Origin: Bdellovibrionales bacterium
GTDB taxonomy: Bacteria; Bdellovibrionota; Bdellovibrionia; Bdellovibrionales; Bdellovibrionaceae
Length of the DNA stretch: 48,873 nt
Direction: 5' to 3'
Assembly (NCBI GenBank): GCA_005793345.1
Contig: SXSU01000102.1
Location: forward strand, 1 to 48,873
The notes under the pieces were generated by a model, which worked only from the letters and a program-made list of their open reading frames with translations, did not search any database and had not been told where the DNA came from. A program made the position numbers and the translations under genes. This document shows, piece by piece, positions 27,201-34,533 of this stretch (positions within the stretch are counted from its first letter, which is position 1; the number at the start of each line of letters is the position of its first letter).

Positions 27201-27405
27201 CAGGTAATGTGACAAGTGTTTCCACTTCTTCTGGCGCAAGGCCATGGGCTTCTGTTAAAACCGTTACTGTAGGTCTATTTAAATTTGGAAAGACATCTAC
27301 TGGTAGACTTCGCGACAACCAAGTTCCATAAACACAAAGAGCGAGAGCTAGAAGGCCTACAAGTAATCTTTTTTTTAATGAAAAACGAATTAATGCATTT
27401 AACAT
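24271..27405 (-). CDS. RND efflux pump, heavy-metal (CusA/CzcA) type
   Basis: A 1044-residue inner-membrane transporter of the HME-RND class. It has the twelve-helix double layout: TM1 near residues 13-30, a large periplasmic loop, TM2-6 between ~340 and 500, a second loop, and TM8-12 at the C-terminus. TM4 carries GELVDDAIVDVEN (400-412), matching the acidic proton-relay motif of HME pumps (Asp404/405). PVDVFPNLNRPTV and GMQPIMGPVTSIMGE near the N-terminus are also family features. The ATG follows AAGGTAACC. Upstream by 32 bp is a TolC-like gene and downstream a small periplasmic protein. No membrane fusion protein (CusB/CzcB) is encoded beside it. The metal or other substrate is not readable. 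Confidence 0.9.
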   Translation of the reverse strand: MLNALIRFSLKKRLLVGLLALALCVYGTWLSRSLPVDVFPNLNRPTVTVLTEAHGLAPEEVETLVTLPVETILNGTPGVLRLRSNSGIGISIVFIEFDWGTEIFRNRQLVAERLQLLEGRLPVGMQPIMGPVTSIMGEIEFVGVTSPQETISPMDLRTLADWTIRPRLMTIPGISQIVVMGGEIKQYQILVSTDKLQRKGVSLEELKHALSEISENTTGGFIDIDEKEFLIRPIGRAASLEELENSLVALHMGQPVLVKDIAEVRVGAKVKRGEGSINGKHSVIMTIQKQPSASTIELTKAIEKELVEMQKSLPNGVKLETDLFKQSHFIEASIGNVEEALRDGIIMVMIILFLFLMNFRTTSITLVAIPLSLLITAIVFHLLDITINTMTLGGLAIAIGELVDDAIVDVENVFRRLRENRLAGSPKGYLRVIYEASSEVRNSIVLSTIIVVLVFIPLFALSGIEGRLFVPLGIAYIISILASLLVSLTITPILCSYLLPNSKAVHHEKDGPMVSKLKSFALKVLNWTLPRPMLVIYLAIGLLFFSLLLLPFMGRNFLPEFNEGTATIGVAASPGISLSASDKLGIKIEEAILSVPEVKSSVRRTGRAEMDEHAEGVHWHEIDVDFKSGGRPRQIVLQEIRERIEKTGDVYVNLGQPISHRLDHLLSGVRAQIAVKIFGPDLGELRRLGGEIFDALQNIKGVVDLQTEPLVLIPQLKIAVDRESSSRYGLRSGTLAEDLEIALNGETVSQFLENQKMFDVFMRLDEESRSTPEKISNTLVKLMPTGMGVKLGDVANIYRGTGPNMINREDMQRRIVVSANTHDRDLGSVVKEIQKALNEKIKLTEGYFIKLGGQFESQQEASKKILWLGLLSMSGIFFVLYVHFKSVMLSLQVMMNVPLALIGSIIAIFITERTLSVATLVAFITLCGIATRNGILLISHYLYLMKEEGESFDAKMVIRGSLERLVPVLMTASTAALALVPLLLSRGEPGKEILYPVAVVIVGGLISSTILDLVVTPTIFLKFGKKAILNYLNQNKQDEKGEWN

Positions 27406-27437
27406 GGTTACCTTTAAAATTTTTTTGTTAAAACAGT

Positions 27438-28712
27438 TTATGGTTGAGTTACTGTATCAATTCTTAACCCAATAGATTTTTCAAGCTTGATCTTGTTATC
27501 TATAAATTGATATTTCAGTTCTGCATTTCTTATTCGAGATGATAGTAGGAGTTCTTCAGCAGCTTTTAAGTCAGCACCATTTTTAACACCTTGCCTGTAT
27601 TCATTTATAATTACATTATAGTATTTTTCTGCACGTAACTCATTCCCTTCCTCAGCGTGAACACGATCTTGAATTGATATAAGTTTTGAGTAATTTATTT
27701 CAGCATCTGACATGTTATCTAAAAGTTTTTGTTGAAACTCATAATTAAGCCTATTGACTCTCGCTTGTGCTTCGGCAATTTTTCCTGTTGTTTCAAAGCC
27801 CGAGAAAAAATTCCATTTTAACAAAAATGCACCTTCAAAAGCGGGGAATTGAGTTGATAATTCCATTGGTAATTTTCCATATTTCATTTGTAAATCAATT
27901 TTCGGAATCCAAGAAAAACGTGATTGCTTTAAAGAAAGTGACCCCATCGCTGCCAAATATGAAGATTTTTTAATGAAACCGCTGGTCGAATTAATCTGAC
28001 TTAAAAAATCAGATAATTGTTTTTCAACATGAAGATGTGGTAAATCGCCAATTGGTTCAAAATTTGTTTGCAAACCTTGCCCCATAATTCGAATCAAACC
28101 TAGTTTAGTCTCTTGCATTTCTTGAACTAGAGAATTGATTTCAGAATTTAAAATTGAATCTCTAATTTCAAATTCCATCACATCAGCAGCAGAGGCTAGC
28201 CCTGAAAATTTTTTTTGATTAATTAATTTTTTATGCTTTAAATTCAACTCTAATGATTTCTTATAATACTTAAATTTTGATAACTTATATAAATATAAGT
28301 AAAAAAGATTTTCTATTTCTAATTCTAACTCAAATTGCTTTTTGGAAATTTCAACTTCAATAATTTTCTCATTGAATTCACTAATTTCTAATTCAATCCT
28401 ATCTCTGGAGCCGTTGAACACATTCCATTCACCACTTAAATACCCCATAGTGCTTGATTCAGATTTGCTGTCGTAAGTTTGAATTTCTGGCCCAGCAATA
28501 AAGCTAAAATTTGGAAAAAAAGAAGATCTTTTTTGCGTTGTTTGGGCCTTTGCCTCATTTAGCTCTTGGGAGATTGCTTTTACTCCAAAATTATTTGCTA
28601 GAGCATATTTTTTTATATCTTCAATTGTAAGTAAATTATTTGCAAAAGCTAAATGTGAAAACTTAAATATACATAAACATACACATAAAAAAATTATTAA
28701 TCTAAGTTTCAT
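27438..28712 (-). CDS. TolC-family outer-membrane efflux protein
   Basis: 424 residues, with a signal peptide ending LAFA-NN. The two-fold repeated coiled-coil pattern of outer-membrane factors is evident: LTIEDIKKYALANNFGVKAISQEL in the first half and AMGSLSLKQSRFSWIPKIDLQMKYG in the second, each followed by long helical stretches. The protein would form the outer-membrane channel for the RND pump encoded 32 bp downstream. The start codon overlaps the preceding stop (ATGA), so it is coupled to the upstream gene. The specific substrate is unknown. Confidence 0.85.
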   Translation of the reverse strand: MKLRLIIFLCVCLCIFKFSHLAFANNLLTIEDIKKYALANNFGVKAISQELNEAKAQTTQKRSSFFPNFSFIAGPEIQTYDSKSESSTMGYLSGEWNVFNGSRDRIELEISEFNEKIIEVEISKKQFELELEIENLFYLYLYKLSKFKYYKKSLELNLKHKKLINQKKFSGLASAADVMEFEIRDSILNSEINSLVQEMQETKLGLIRIMGQGLQTNFEPIGDLPHLHVEKQLSDFLSQINSTSGFIKKSSYLAAMGSLSLKQSRFSWIPKIDLQMKYGKLPMELSTQFPAFEGAFLLKWNFFSGFETTGKIAEAQARVNRLNYEFQQKLLDNMSDAEINYSKLISIQDRVHAEEGNELRAEKYYNVIINEYRQGVKNGADLKAAEELLLSSRIRNAELKYQFIDNKIKLEKSIGLRIDTVTQP

Positions 28713-29440
28713 AATAAAAATTTCAATCCTGCCTCACTAAAATTTGATTTACTCCCTTGCTTATCATCAATAAAGGGCCTTAGTTGACCAACACTTAATG
28801 AAACTCCACCAAACCATGTATTGAGATCAACGATTTCAGGTTGAAATAATAGAAGTCCAAAACTTGCTGAGTAACCAGAACTCCAGTGATTTTGATTTAT
28901 TCCATCAAGACTTCCAGCAATTGAAACCCACTCATAAGTAATTCCTAATCTAGAAAATATTGAAGCATTCAAAAAATTATGGAATGCTTTGTATTCAAAT
29001 TTTGCTCCTAAAAAAAAGGGGATTGATTGAAAACGAATAACATCTTTATAAATACTTCCTTGATTATTTTTCGAATTAATTATGCTTTCATTAAAAGTAT
29101 AAGAAAAACCAAAATTGGGATTTATATAAAAATCATTCGATTGAAAGAATTCAAAACCACCATAAAAACCAAAAGTGGCGAGTGAGTTTACATTTTCTGA
29201 ATAAGAAATCAAATAATAATCGTTTGCAAATATTGATTCCACAGGACGATTATTAGAATATGAAAATTCCATTTCATATTTTGTTCTCTGAGAATAAATA
29301 TCAATTTGACTTTGCTTTAAATTATTTTCAAAAATTTCTTTAAAATTACTATCACTTGTACTTACTCCAAAGACTTTACTAGGGTTTGCAAAAACAGTTA
29401 TATTTAAAAATAAAATAGAAATAATTAAAATCTGGTTCAT
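28709..29440 (-). CDS. Outer-membrane-like beta-barrel protein, RND operon
   Basis: 243 residues with a signal peptide (ILFLNITVFA). The mature part alternates hydrophobic and polar residues in aromatic, Gly-rich strands (FGFYGGFEFF, PNFGFSYTFNE, SSGYSASFGLLLFQ) and ends AGLKFLL, a pattern of small outer-membrane barrels. No named family is recognised. It overlaps the lipoprotein gene before it by ATGA (AAGGAA ribosome-binding site) and the TolC gene after it by ATGA, so its expression is tied to the pump. It might be an accessory pore, or an unrelated passenger. Confidence 0.65.
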   Translation of the reverse strand: MNQILIISILFLNITVFANPSKVFGVSTSDSNFKEIFENNLKQSQIDIYSQRTKYEMEFSYSNNRPVESIFANDYYLISYSENVNSLATFGFYGGFEFFQSNDFYINPNFGFSYTFNESIINSKNNQGSIYKDVIRFQSIPFFLGAKFEYKAFHNFLNASIFSRLGITYEWVSIAGSLDGINQNHWSSGYSASFGLLLFQPEIVDLNTWFGGVSLSVGQLRPFIDDKQGSKSNFSEAGLKFLL

Positions 29441-29943
29441 TGTTGTTCCTTAATTAATTCAAATTTACCACTAACACCTACAGATGAAGCGCTCCAACTT
29501 CCATTTAAACTTATTGAATCATTTAAAGTTCCTGAAAGAATCAACTCATTAAATTGATGGTTTGTGACTATAACTGTCAATTGCTGGGTAAGTTTGTTAT
29601 ATTCGGCAGATTTAATACTACAATCTACGTATTCATTCAAATTTTCTGGACCATACAAAAATCTTAAGCTTCCACCAAATTTAGGAATGATAGTTGAATC
29701 TGTCTTATTTTCAGACTCTGGCACTTCCTTAATTTCTAATGTCAGTTTAATATTTTGTTTATAATCATTAACTCCTGTGAGTAGACCAAAATAAACTCCT
29801 GCAAGAGGAGTTAACTCATTTTTTTTAACGTCAATACTTTGTTGACGCTCTTGTAATTTTCTATCTCGGTCACTCATTTTTTTTTGTGAACAGGCATTTA
29901 AAATTAAACTTACAAACCAAATTATGATAAGGGTTCTTTTCAT
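29437..29943 (-). CDS. Lipoprotein with a calycin-like domain, RND operon
   Basis: 168 residues. The lipobox is LNAC at about residue 18, so it is lipid-anchored (mature CSQKKMSD). After a charged linker a single beta-rich domain follows: GVYFGLLTG, IKLTLEIKEV, GGSLRFLYG, YNKLTQQLTV, LSGTLN, GSWSASSVGVSGKFEL. The same strand order appears twice in the 535-residue protein encoded upstream at 30213-31820 (see findings). It is the first gene of the RND operon. It may stand in for a missing adaptor or act as a sensor, but this is inference. Confidence 0.7.
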   Translation of the reverse strand: MKRTLIIIWFVSLILNACSQKKMSDRDRKLQERQQSIDVKKNELTPLAGVYFGLLTGVNDYKQNIKLTLEIKEVPESENKTDSTIIPKFGGSLRFLYGPENLNEYVDCSIKSAEYNKLTQQLTVIVTNHQFNELILSGTLNDSISLNGSWSASSVGVSGKFELIKEQQ

Positions 29944-29976
29944 TTTAAGCTCCTAATCTCCTAGATCGTGTATTTA

Positions 29977-30197
29977 GTTTCATAATAACTGCTCATGATT
30001 AAGTCTGATCGCTTCGCGATTATATCAGACATAATCACGAGCAGTTATTTTCTTGTTTATTGGGGGTGATTTTTAATCACCCCTTATTATGAAAACCCAA
30101 ACTTTCGTTTGAAGTTTCATAATAACTGCTCATGATTAAGTCTGATCGCTTCGCGATTATATCAGACATAATCACGAGCAGTTATTTTCTTGTTTAT
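29977..30197. repeat. Composite palindromic repeat A-C-B-A with an 84-bp identical duplication
   Basis: Sequence 29977-30060 recurs base for base at 30114-30197 (offset 137). Each holds a full A module in reverse orientation and the tail TTTTCTTGTTTAT. Between them lie C (GGGGTGATT...AATCACCCC) and B (TTATTATGAAAAC...GTTTCATAA). It lies upstream of the RND operon and just downstream of the 535-residue protein gene. Identity of the copies suggests recent duplication or gene conversion. Confidence 0.92.
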
Positions 30198-30212
30198 ATG
30201 GGATGGCAGTTA

Positions 30213-31820
30213 TTATTTTTCTTTTTTTGCATACGGAATTAAATCAAAACTCTGCATATAAGTTCCAAAACCTCCCATTAAAGTTCTAAATCTTATCTGC
30301 CTATTTGAATTTACAAAACCCGTGACCACATGTTCATTTCCATAAACAACTGCAATCCGACCTGTATAAAAATCATATGAACTTTGAGAAATATTTTCTT
30401 TAACAGTAATTCCACTCTTGCGCCAAACCCATCCATTGATATTAAGTGGATAAAAAGGATTACTATAATTTATTGATAAACGATCACTACTTACAAAAAA
30501 ATCTAAAATAAGATCTCTGTGTAATTCATAATCGCCGCTTTCTTCATAAATAGAAGAAATTTGATTTATTAATAAATTAGGATTATCAAGAGCAGGCAGA
30601 TTATTGTTTTTTGTAACAACAAAGGGCCCTATTTTGCCAAATACTTCTGAAAACCAATTTCCCTTTAAAGTGCCGTCTTTTATCTCAGTTATATGAATTA
30701 GAGCATCACTATCAACGCCCTCTTTACGAGATAAAATAAACTGAGGCTTAATAAGTGGATTTGGAAATTCAATAGAATCAAATTTGTATTTTAGTATTTC
30801 TTCTTTAGAATTACCAAATTGTAGTCGAGCAATAGCTGAAATATATAAACTTACTCCGTTTAGAGTTGGTTTTTGAAAAGTTGAAATCTCTATTTCAACT
30901 TTTTGATACATATTTAAATTATCATGATACAAATACCCATTATAGAGACCTGAAATAGAATTTAAATTTCTATCATCACTTTTTTTAAATTTGAACCAAT
31001 TAAATGGATCATGGGCTTTTAGTTGAAGATTAACTTTAGGATTTTTCATTTCATCAGAAACTCTTTCAAATTGGCATTCTCCACAGTTAATTTTCGAACC
31101 ATCAACTTTACATGTATAAGTTTTAGGGTTACCAACCAAAATCAAACTACCACTTATAAAATCGTATGTTGAAGACTTTATTTTTGAATATGTACAATAT
31201 TTTTTAGTCTCTCCGTAGCAAAGGCCTCCGTCCATTTTTCCTAATTGTCCTTTAACTTCGTAGGTCCCAAAGGGATTTCCCAGTCTGGCTTTATCATTAC
31301 TCGACCTAAATGTTACAAGTTGTAGCTTTCCAAGATCATTTCCACATTTTCCATTGTACTCACCATTAATGGGTTCAATTAAGGGCCTTGTTGGTATTAA
31401 ATCATTTTTCTTTGAAAGGATAATTGGTCCTATTTCACCAGACGTCGAATATAAAATTCCACTAAAAATATTATCTTTAACCACTGCATTTTTTATGTAA
31501 ACTTCACGATCAGTTTGATTAAATGTCATAACTCCAGTTAAAATATTAAAATACACATCATTAAAGTGAGCCGATAAATATTCGCCCGAGTCAAAGCCCC
31601 CAAAGTATAAAGTCAAAATTCCTTGAAGTTTAATACTACCAGCCTCTTCTTTAGTAGGAATAAGCTCTAATCTAACCAACTGGTTTTTTTCAATTTTAAG
31701 GTGATTAATTAATCCACTAAAAGTTCCAAAAGTTTGAGACTCAAATGCATGAATAAATTGGGTCATTAAACAAATCATCATACTGATCATTAATAATAAT
31801 CTTCGAACTAATTTTTTCAT
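30213..31820 (-). CDS. Secreted protein with two repeated beta-domains (ABAB)
   Basis: 535 residues, with an ATG behind AGGTGG. A signal peptide of ~25 residues ends QFIHA-FES. The mature chain alternates two domain types. Type A is GTFSGLINHL...GILTLYFGG...FNILTGVMTF...FSGILYSTSGEIGPIIL near residues 30-137 and again GLYNGYLYHD...ARLQFGN...LKGNWFSEVFGKIGPFVV near 285-400. Type B is YNGKCGN...SSTYDFISGSLILVGN near 150-260 and a relative with QSSYDFYTGRIAVVYGN near 410-530. It is cysteine-bearing in the first B domain only. No database family is recognised. It is the gene before the RND operon on the same strand, separated by a repeat. Confidence 0.7.
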   Translation of the reverse strand: MKKLVRRLLLMISMMICLMTQFIHAFESQTFGTFSGLINHLKIEKNQLVRLELIPTKEEAGSIKLQGILTLYFGGFDSGEYLSAHFNDVYFNILTGVMTFNQTDREVYIKNAVVKDNIFSGILYSTSGEIGPIILSKKNDLIPTRPLIEPINGEYNGKCGNDLGKLQLVTFRSSNDKARLGNPFGTYEVKGQLGKMDGGLCYGETKKYCTYSKIKSSTYDFISGSLILVGNPKTYTCKVDGSKINCGECQFERVSDEMKNPKVNLQLKAHDPFNWFKFKKSDDRNLNSISGLYNGYLYHDNLNMYQKVEIEISTFQKPTLNGVSLYISAIARLQFGNSKEEILKYKFDSIEFPNPLIKPQFILSRKEGVDSDALIHITEIKDGTLKGNWFSEVFGKIGPFVVTKNNNLPALDNPNLLINQISSIYEESGDYELHRDLILDFFVSSDRLSINYSNPFYPLNINGWVWRKSGITVKENISQSSYDFYTGRIAVVYGNEHVVTGFVNSNRQIRFRTLMGGFGTYMQSFDLIPYAKKEK

Positions 31821-31957
31821 TTAATACCACCTGGATATATTCTTTGATATGGATTGATTGCGTGTATCAAAAACATTAATCACAATAAATACTTTTAATT
31901 AAAAAAAATGTTTATTATAATTAGTGAATGAAACCCAATCCAAAATGAATTTTTTAA
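31821..31957. promoter_or_regulatory. Divergent promoter region
   Basis: A 137-bp AT-rich gap separates two divergently transcribed genes, so promoters for both must lie here. I cannot pick -10 or -35 boxes with confidence. The forward lipoprotein gene has no clear ribosome-binding site, whereas the reverse gene has AGGTGG. Confidence 0.4.
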
Positions 31958-32680
31958 ATGAGGAAAATATTATCGATATTAATGTTATTATCAAGTCTAA
32001 TTATTTCTTTGTCGTGTGCAAAAACAAAATCAGAAAATATCAAAACCAGTGGTTTCTTTGCTGATATAAAAGTTACTGGAAGCAATGAGGGATCAACTTA
32101 TTATTGCTCAGTTTATTTTCAAGTAGAGTCTGGTGGCACATACATTGAGCTAAATAGTGGAGATGCCGTGACTTGCAATGGCAATACTATGTCAAAGTCA
32201 GTGTTGGGTAGTATTGTGTCCTACTCAACAAATATTTCTGCGGCGGCGGGTAATTCAGTTACTGTTACTTTGACTCGATCAGGAGAAAATCCCTATGAAT
32301 CAACTGTTGTGATTCCTTCACTTATTAATTCTGCGACTTTAACTGGAACTCCTGTAAACTCAGTTTATCAATTTACAAAAGGCTCCACTATAAATTTAAG
32401 TTGGACACCAACCAGTGTAACTTCTGAGTATATGAAAATATATTTAGAATATAATTATCAAGAGTCTAAAGGGAAAACTTATGAAATAAACGATACGGCT
32501 CCAGAAGATGGTGTTGGAAGCTTCTCTTCCACACAAACAAATGTTGCCGGAGAACCTACGGGCTCTTGGGATGGAAATATCTCGTTTTATCGTTTTAACG
32601 AAGGAACAATAGCAACAGGACTTAAAGGTACAATAAAATCCTATCAAAAAAAGTCTTTTACAATAACGTTAGTTGATTAA
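31958..32680 (+). CDS. Ig-like lipoprotein (240 aa)
   Basis: The signal sequence ends in a lipobox (IISLS-C, about residue 20). The mature chain is Ser/Thr-rich and beta-rich with no catalytic motif. It resembles two Ig-like or carbohydrate-binding-like beta-sandwiches (SVTVTLTRSGENPYESTVVI, then TKGSTINLSWTPTS). There are three cysteines after the anchor (YYCSVY, VTCNGN). No ribosome-binding site is seen before the ATG, so the start could be wrong, but the lipobox supports it. The gene is divergent from the ABAB protein and is followed by a likely terminator. Confidence 0.65.
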   Translation: MRKILSILMLLSSLIISLSCAKTKSENIKTSGFFADIKVTGSNEGSTYYCSVYFQVESGGTYIELNSGDAVTCNGNTMSKSVLGSIVSYSTNISAAAGNSVTVTLTRSGENPYESTVVIPSLINSATLTGTPVNSVYQFTKGSTINLSWTPTSVTSEYMKIYLEYNYQESKGKTYEINDTAPEDGVGSFSSTQTNVAGEPTGSWDGNISFYRFNEGTIATGLKGTIKSYQKKSFTITLVD

Positions 32681-32705
32681 GTAAAATAGATTAATTGAGA
32701 AACAT

Positions 32706-32736
32706 GGAGCATCTAAAAAGTTGCTCCCCAATTTTT
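32706..32736 (+). terminator. Rho-independent terminator after the Ig-like lipoprotein
   Basis: GGAGCA (32706-32711) pairs with TGCTCC (32722-32727) across ten bases, followed within a few bases by a run of five T. It stands 26 bases after the stop codon and between convergent genes. Confidence 0.55.
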
Positions 32737-32763
32737 ATAAGAAAAAGAATACTACTCATAAAT

Positions 32764-33600
32764 CTATTTTATATTTTTTGAATTCATAAATTTTAGATAT
32801 TCTATGATGTCAGTAATAAGTTGTTTTCTATTTTTTACTTTTAAATTTAAAGGAGGCATCGTCGTATTTGCTTTTAACGAAGTTGGATTATCAATCCATT
32901 TATCAAGTTGTTCATATTTAATTGGAAAGCTGGTTAACTCTGGTCCTTTATCTCCACCATCGCCATTTATTTTATGACAAGTCATACAGTAACTTTGAAA
33001 TCCTTTAAATCCTCTAGAAATTTTATCGTTTGAATTATTTAAAGGTATCATATGGGGAAATTTTTCTGCAAAATTTGTAAGCTCTAATGATACCACTTGA
33101 TAAGGCCATCCATTTGACCCCTCGGCAAGAAGTTGAGAATTATTTATATTATTCCAAACTAGATACATTGGCGCTAAGGGAATATTTTTTTGATTCTGCA
33201 ACTGATTATTAACACTAAAATCAGAGGAACCCTTTTTTTCAATTGCAAGTAGGGGATTCTCAATAAATATTTTTTCAGCTGAAATTGGATCTTTATAGCC
33301 ATCGGCACATATAAATAAAACCAATTCATTCTTTTTCCAATTCTTACCATAAATATAATTTAAAACCTCTTTTATTTTAAATCCGCTATAAACTATTTTT
33401 TTATTTTCATGGGGTTCTATTACTTCCATGGAACTTATTTTTAGATTTTTTTTAAGATCTGCAATCGAAATTTCTTTCACGATATTATTTTGAATTTTAA
33501 AAGTGATGTTCTGAGCAAAAACCTTTAAATTATATGTTATAGAAAAAAAATACAACAAGAACGATAATCCTAAAAACAGATTTTTATTAATTAAGCACAT
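32764..33600 (-). CDS. Cytochrome c domain fused to molybdopterin-oxidoreductase-like domain
   Basis: 278 residues, with an ATG behind AAAGGAATC and a signal/anchor segment (residues ~8-30, FAQ). The N-terminal half (about 40-175) resembles the sulfite-oxidase-type fold (YSGFKIKEVLNY, FICADGYKDPI, PLAPMYLVWNN, WPYQVVSLEL). I do not see a full molybdopterin site, and Cys98 is the only candidate ligand. The C-terminal ~80 residues form a class I c-type cytochrome: CMTCH at 205-209, and Met in TMPPL (near 248) as the likely sixth haem ligand. It is periplasmic and probably involved in electron transfer. No oxidase genes are beside it. A short gap separates it from the nucleotidyltransferase unit upstream. 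Confidence 0.75.
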   Translation of the reverse strand: MCLINKNLFLGLSFLLYFFSITYNLKVFAQNITFKIQNNIVKEISIADLKKNLKISSMEVIEPHENKKIVYSGFKIKEVLNYIYGKNWKKNELVLFICADGYKDPISAEKIFIENPLLAIEKKGSSDFSVNNQLQNQKNIPLAPMYLVWNNINNSQLLAEGSNGWPYQVVSLELTNFAEKFPHMIPLNNSNDKISRGFKGFQSYCMTCHKINGDGGDKGPELTSFPIKYEQLDKWIDNPTSLKANTTMPPLNLKVKNRKQLITDIIEYLKFMNSKNIK

Positions 33601-33622
33601 GAAGATTCCTTTATGTTAAATT

Positions 33623-33727
33623 TTATATTTTTATATTTTTATATTCTACTTTTGGAGTTGGGGCAGGAGGCGGACCAAACATCTCCCAATATTGATCTAA
33701 AAAGTCTAGGTACTCTTCAAAAGTCAT
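33623..33727 (-). CDS. 34-residue protein coupled to the nucleotidyltransferase
   Basis: A short frame, MTFEEYLDFLDQYWEMFGPP then PAPTPKVEYKNIKI, whose ATG overlaps the stop of the nucleotidyltransferase gene (ATGA). The first 17 residues are an acidic amphipathic helix with aromatic residues, followed by a Pro-rich linker. The composition is clearly protein-like. It may be an antitoxin-like or stabilising partner of the transferase. There is nothing else in the 120-bp gap before the cytochrome gene. Confidence 0.6.
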   Translation of the reverse strand: MTFEEYLDFLDQYWEMFGPPPAPTPKVEYKNIKI

Positions 33728-34236
33728 TTTAGTAACTCCTCAATTTCCGACCAAGCATCAAATAAATCAGCATACTTTTTAACTTCCACTAGATTGACTC
33801 CACTTTGATTTAAAAGTAGTTTAATATCTGCTTTATCTTGCAATACTCTTTGGGGATCATTTTTAAAAGCTTGAATTTTTAATCCAATTATCGCTTCACG
33901 ACTTACTACTGGGACTCCAGCTAAACGTAATTTATCAAAATTTGCTTTCTGAATTATCTCAAGAGAAAGTGGTCTGTTCGCAAAAACAATATCAACATAT
34001 CCGATTCCATCTAGCTGAAGGACTTCTTTTGACTCATTAAAAACTCTAAACCCCTTGCTGGTAAATAATTCTCTAACTTTTTCTTTTTGAGATCCATCGA
34101 CTAATAAATCAATATCCTTTGTTGCACGGTGAATACCATGTGCGCCCAACGCAAATCCACCAATTAAAGCAAAATCAATTTTTGATCTTTGCAATAAATT
34201 TTGAGCTATCTCTAATGTTTTTCTTAGTTGAATCAT
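33724..34236 (-). CDS. Nucleotidyltransferase-fold protein (DUF6036/AbiEii-like)
   Basis: 170 residues. The minimal nucleotidyltransferase signature is complete: GG (residues 26-27, in IGGFALGAHG), DID (41-43) and a third acid in YVDIVF (Asp82). The rest (VVSREAIIGLKIQAFKNDPQRVLQDKADIKLLL) matches proteins related to the AbiEii/MNT toxins, which transfer nucleotides to RNA or protein. The ATG has only a weak upstream purine stretch. It overlaps by ATGA a 34-residue protein. A toxin-antitoxin-like or RNA-modifying role is possible, not shown. Confidence 0.8.
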   Translation of the reverse strand: MIQLRKTLEIAQNLLQRSKIDFALIGGFALGAHGIHRATKDIDLLVDGSQKEKVRELFTSKGFRVFNESKEVLQLDGIGYVDIVFANRPLSLEIIQKANFDKLRLAGVPVVSREAIIGLKIQAFKNDPQRVLQDKADIKLLLNQSGVNLVEVKKYADLFDAWSEIEELLK

Positions 34237-34317
34237 ATTTAGTTGCTTGGTTTAATTTTATTGGCATTTTTTTTACCTTTGAATAAGAGATTACATCTAT
34301 GATTTTTATCCCGCAAG

Positions 34318-34458
34318 TTATTATGAAAATACAAACTTTAGTTTGGGTTTTCATAATTCGGGGTGATTAAAAATCACCCCCAACAAACAGGAAAATAACT
34401 GCTTGTGATTATGTCTGATACAATTGCGAAGCAATCAGACTTAATCATGAGCAGTTAT
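34318..34458. repeat. Composite palindromic repeat B-C-A
   Basis: B at 34318-34358 (inner ACTTTAGTTT), C at 34359-34380, linker CCAACAAACAGGAAAA, and A at 34396-34458. Its loop stem is ATTGC-GAA-GCAAT, where other copies have ATCGC-GAA-GCGAT, a compensated base-pair change. It lies in the divergent gap upstream of the nucleotidyltransferase gene. Confidence 0.9.
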
Positions 34459-34533
34459 TTCTCCGATATTGTTTAAATTAATAATTGGTATTTAGATTGC
34501 ATATTGACAATATAAGCACCCTAGGAGTTGGCT

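Noticed and set aside
29437-29943. Lipoprotein of the RND operon as a CusB-type fusion protein
   Set aside because: It has no helical hairpin, lipoyl-like or barrel-sandwich segments. It is too short and beta-rich, so it is not a canonical fusion protein.
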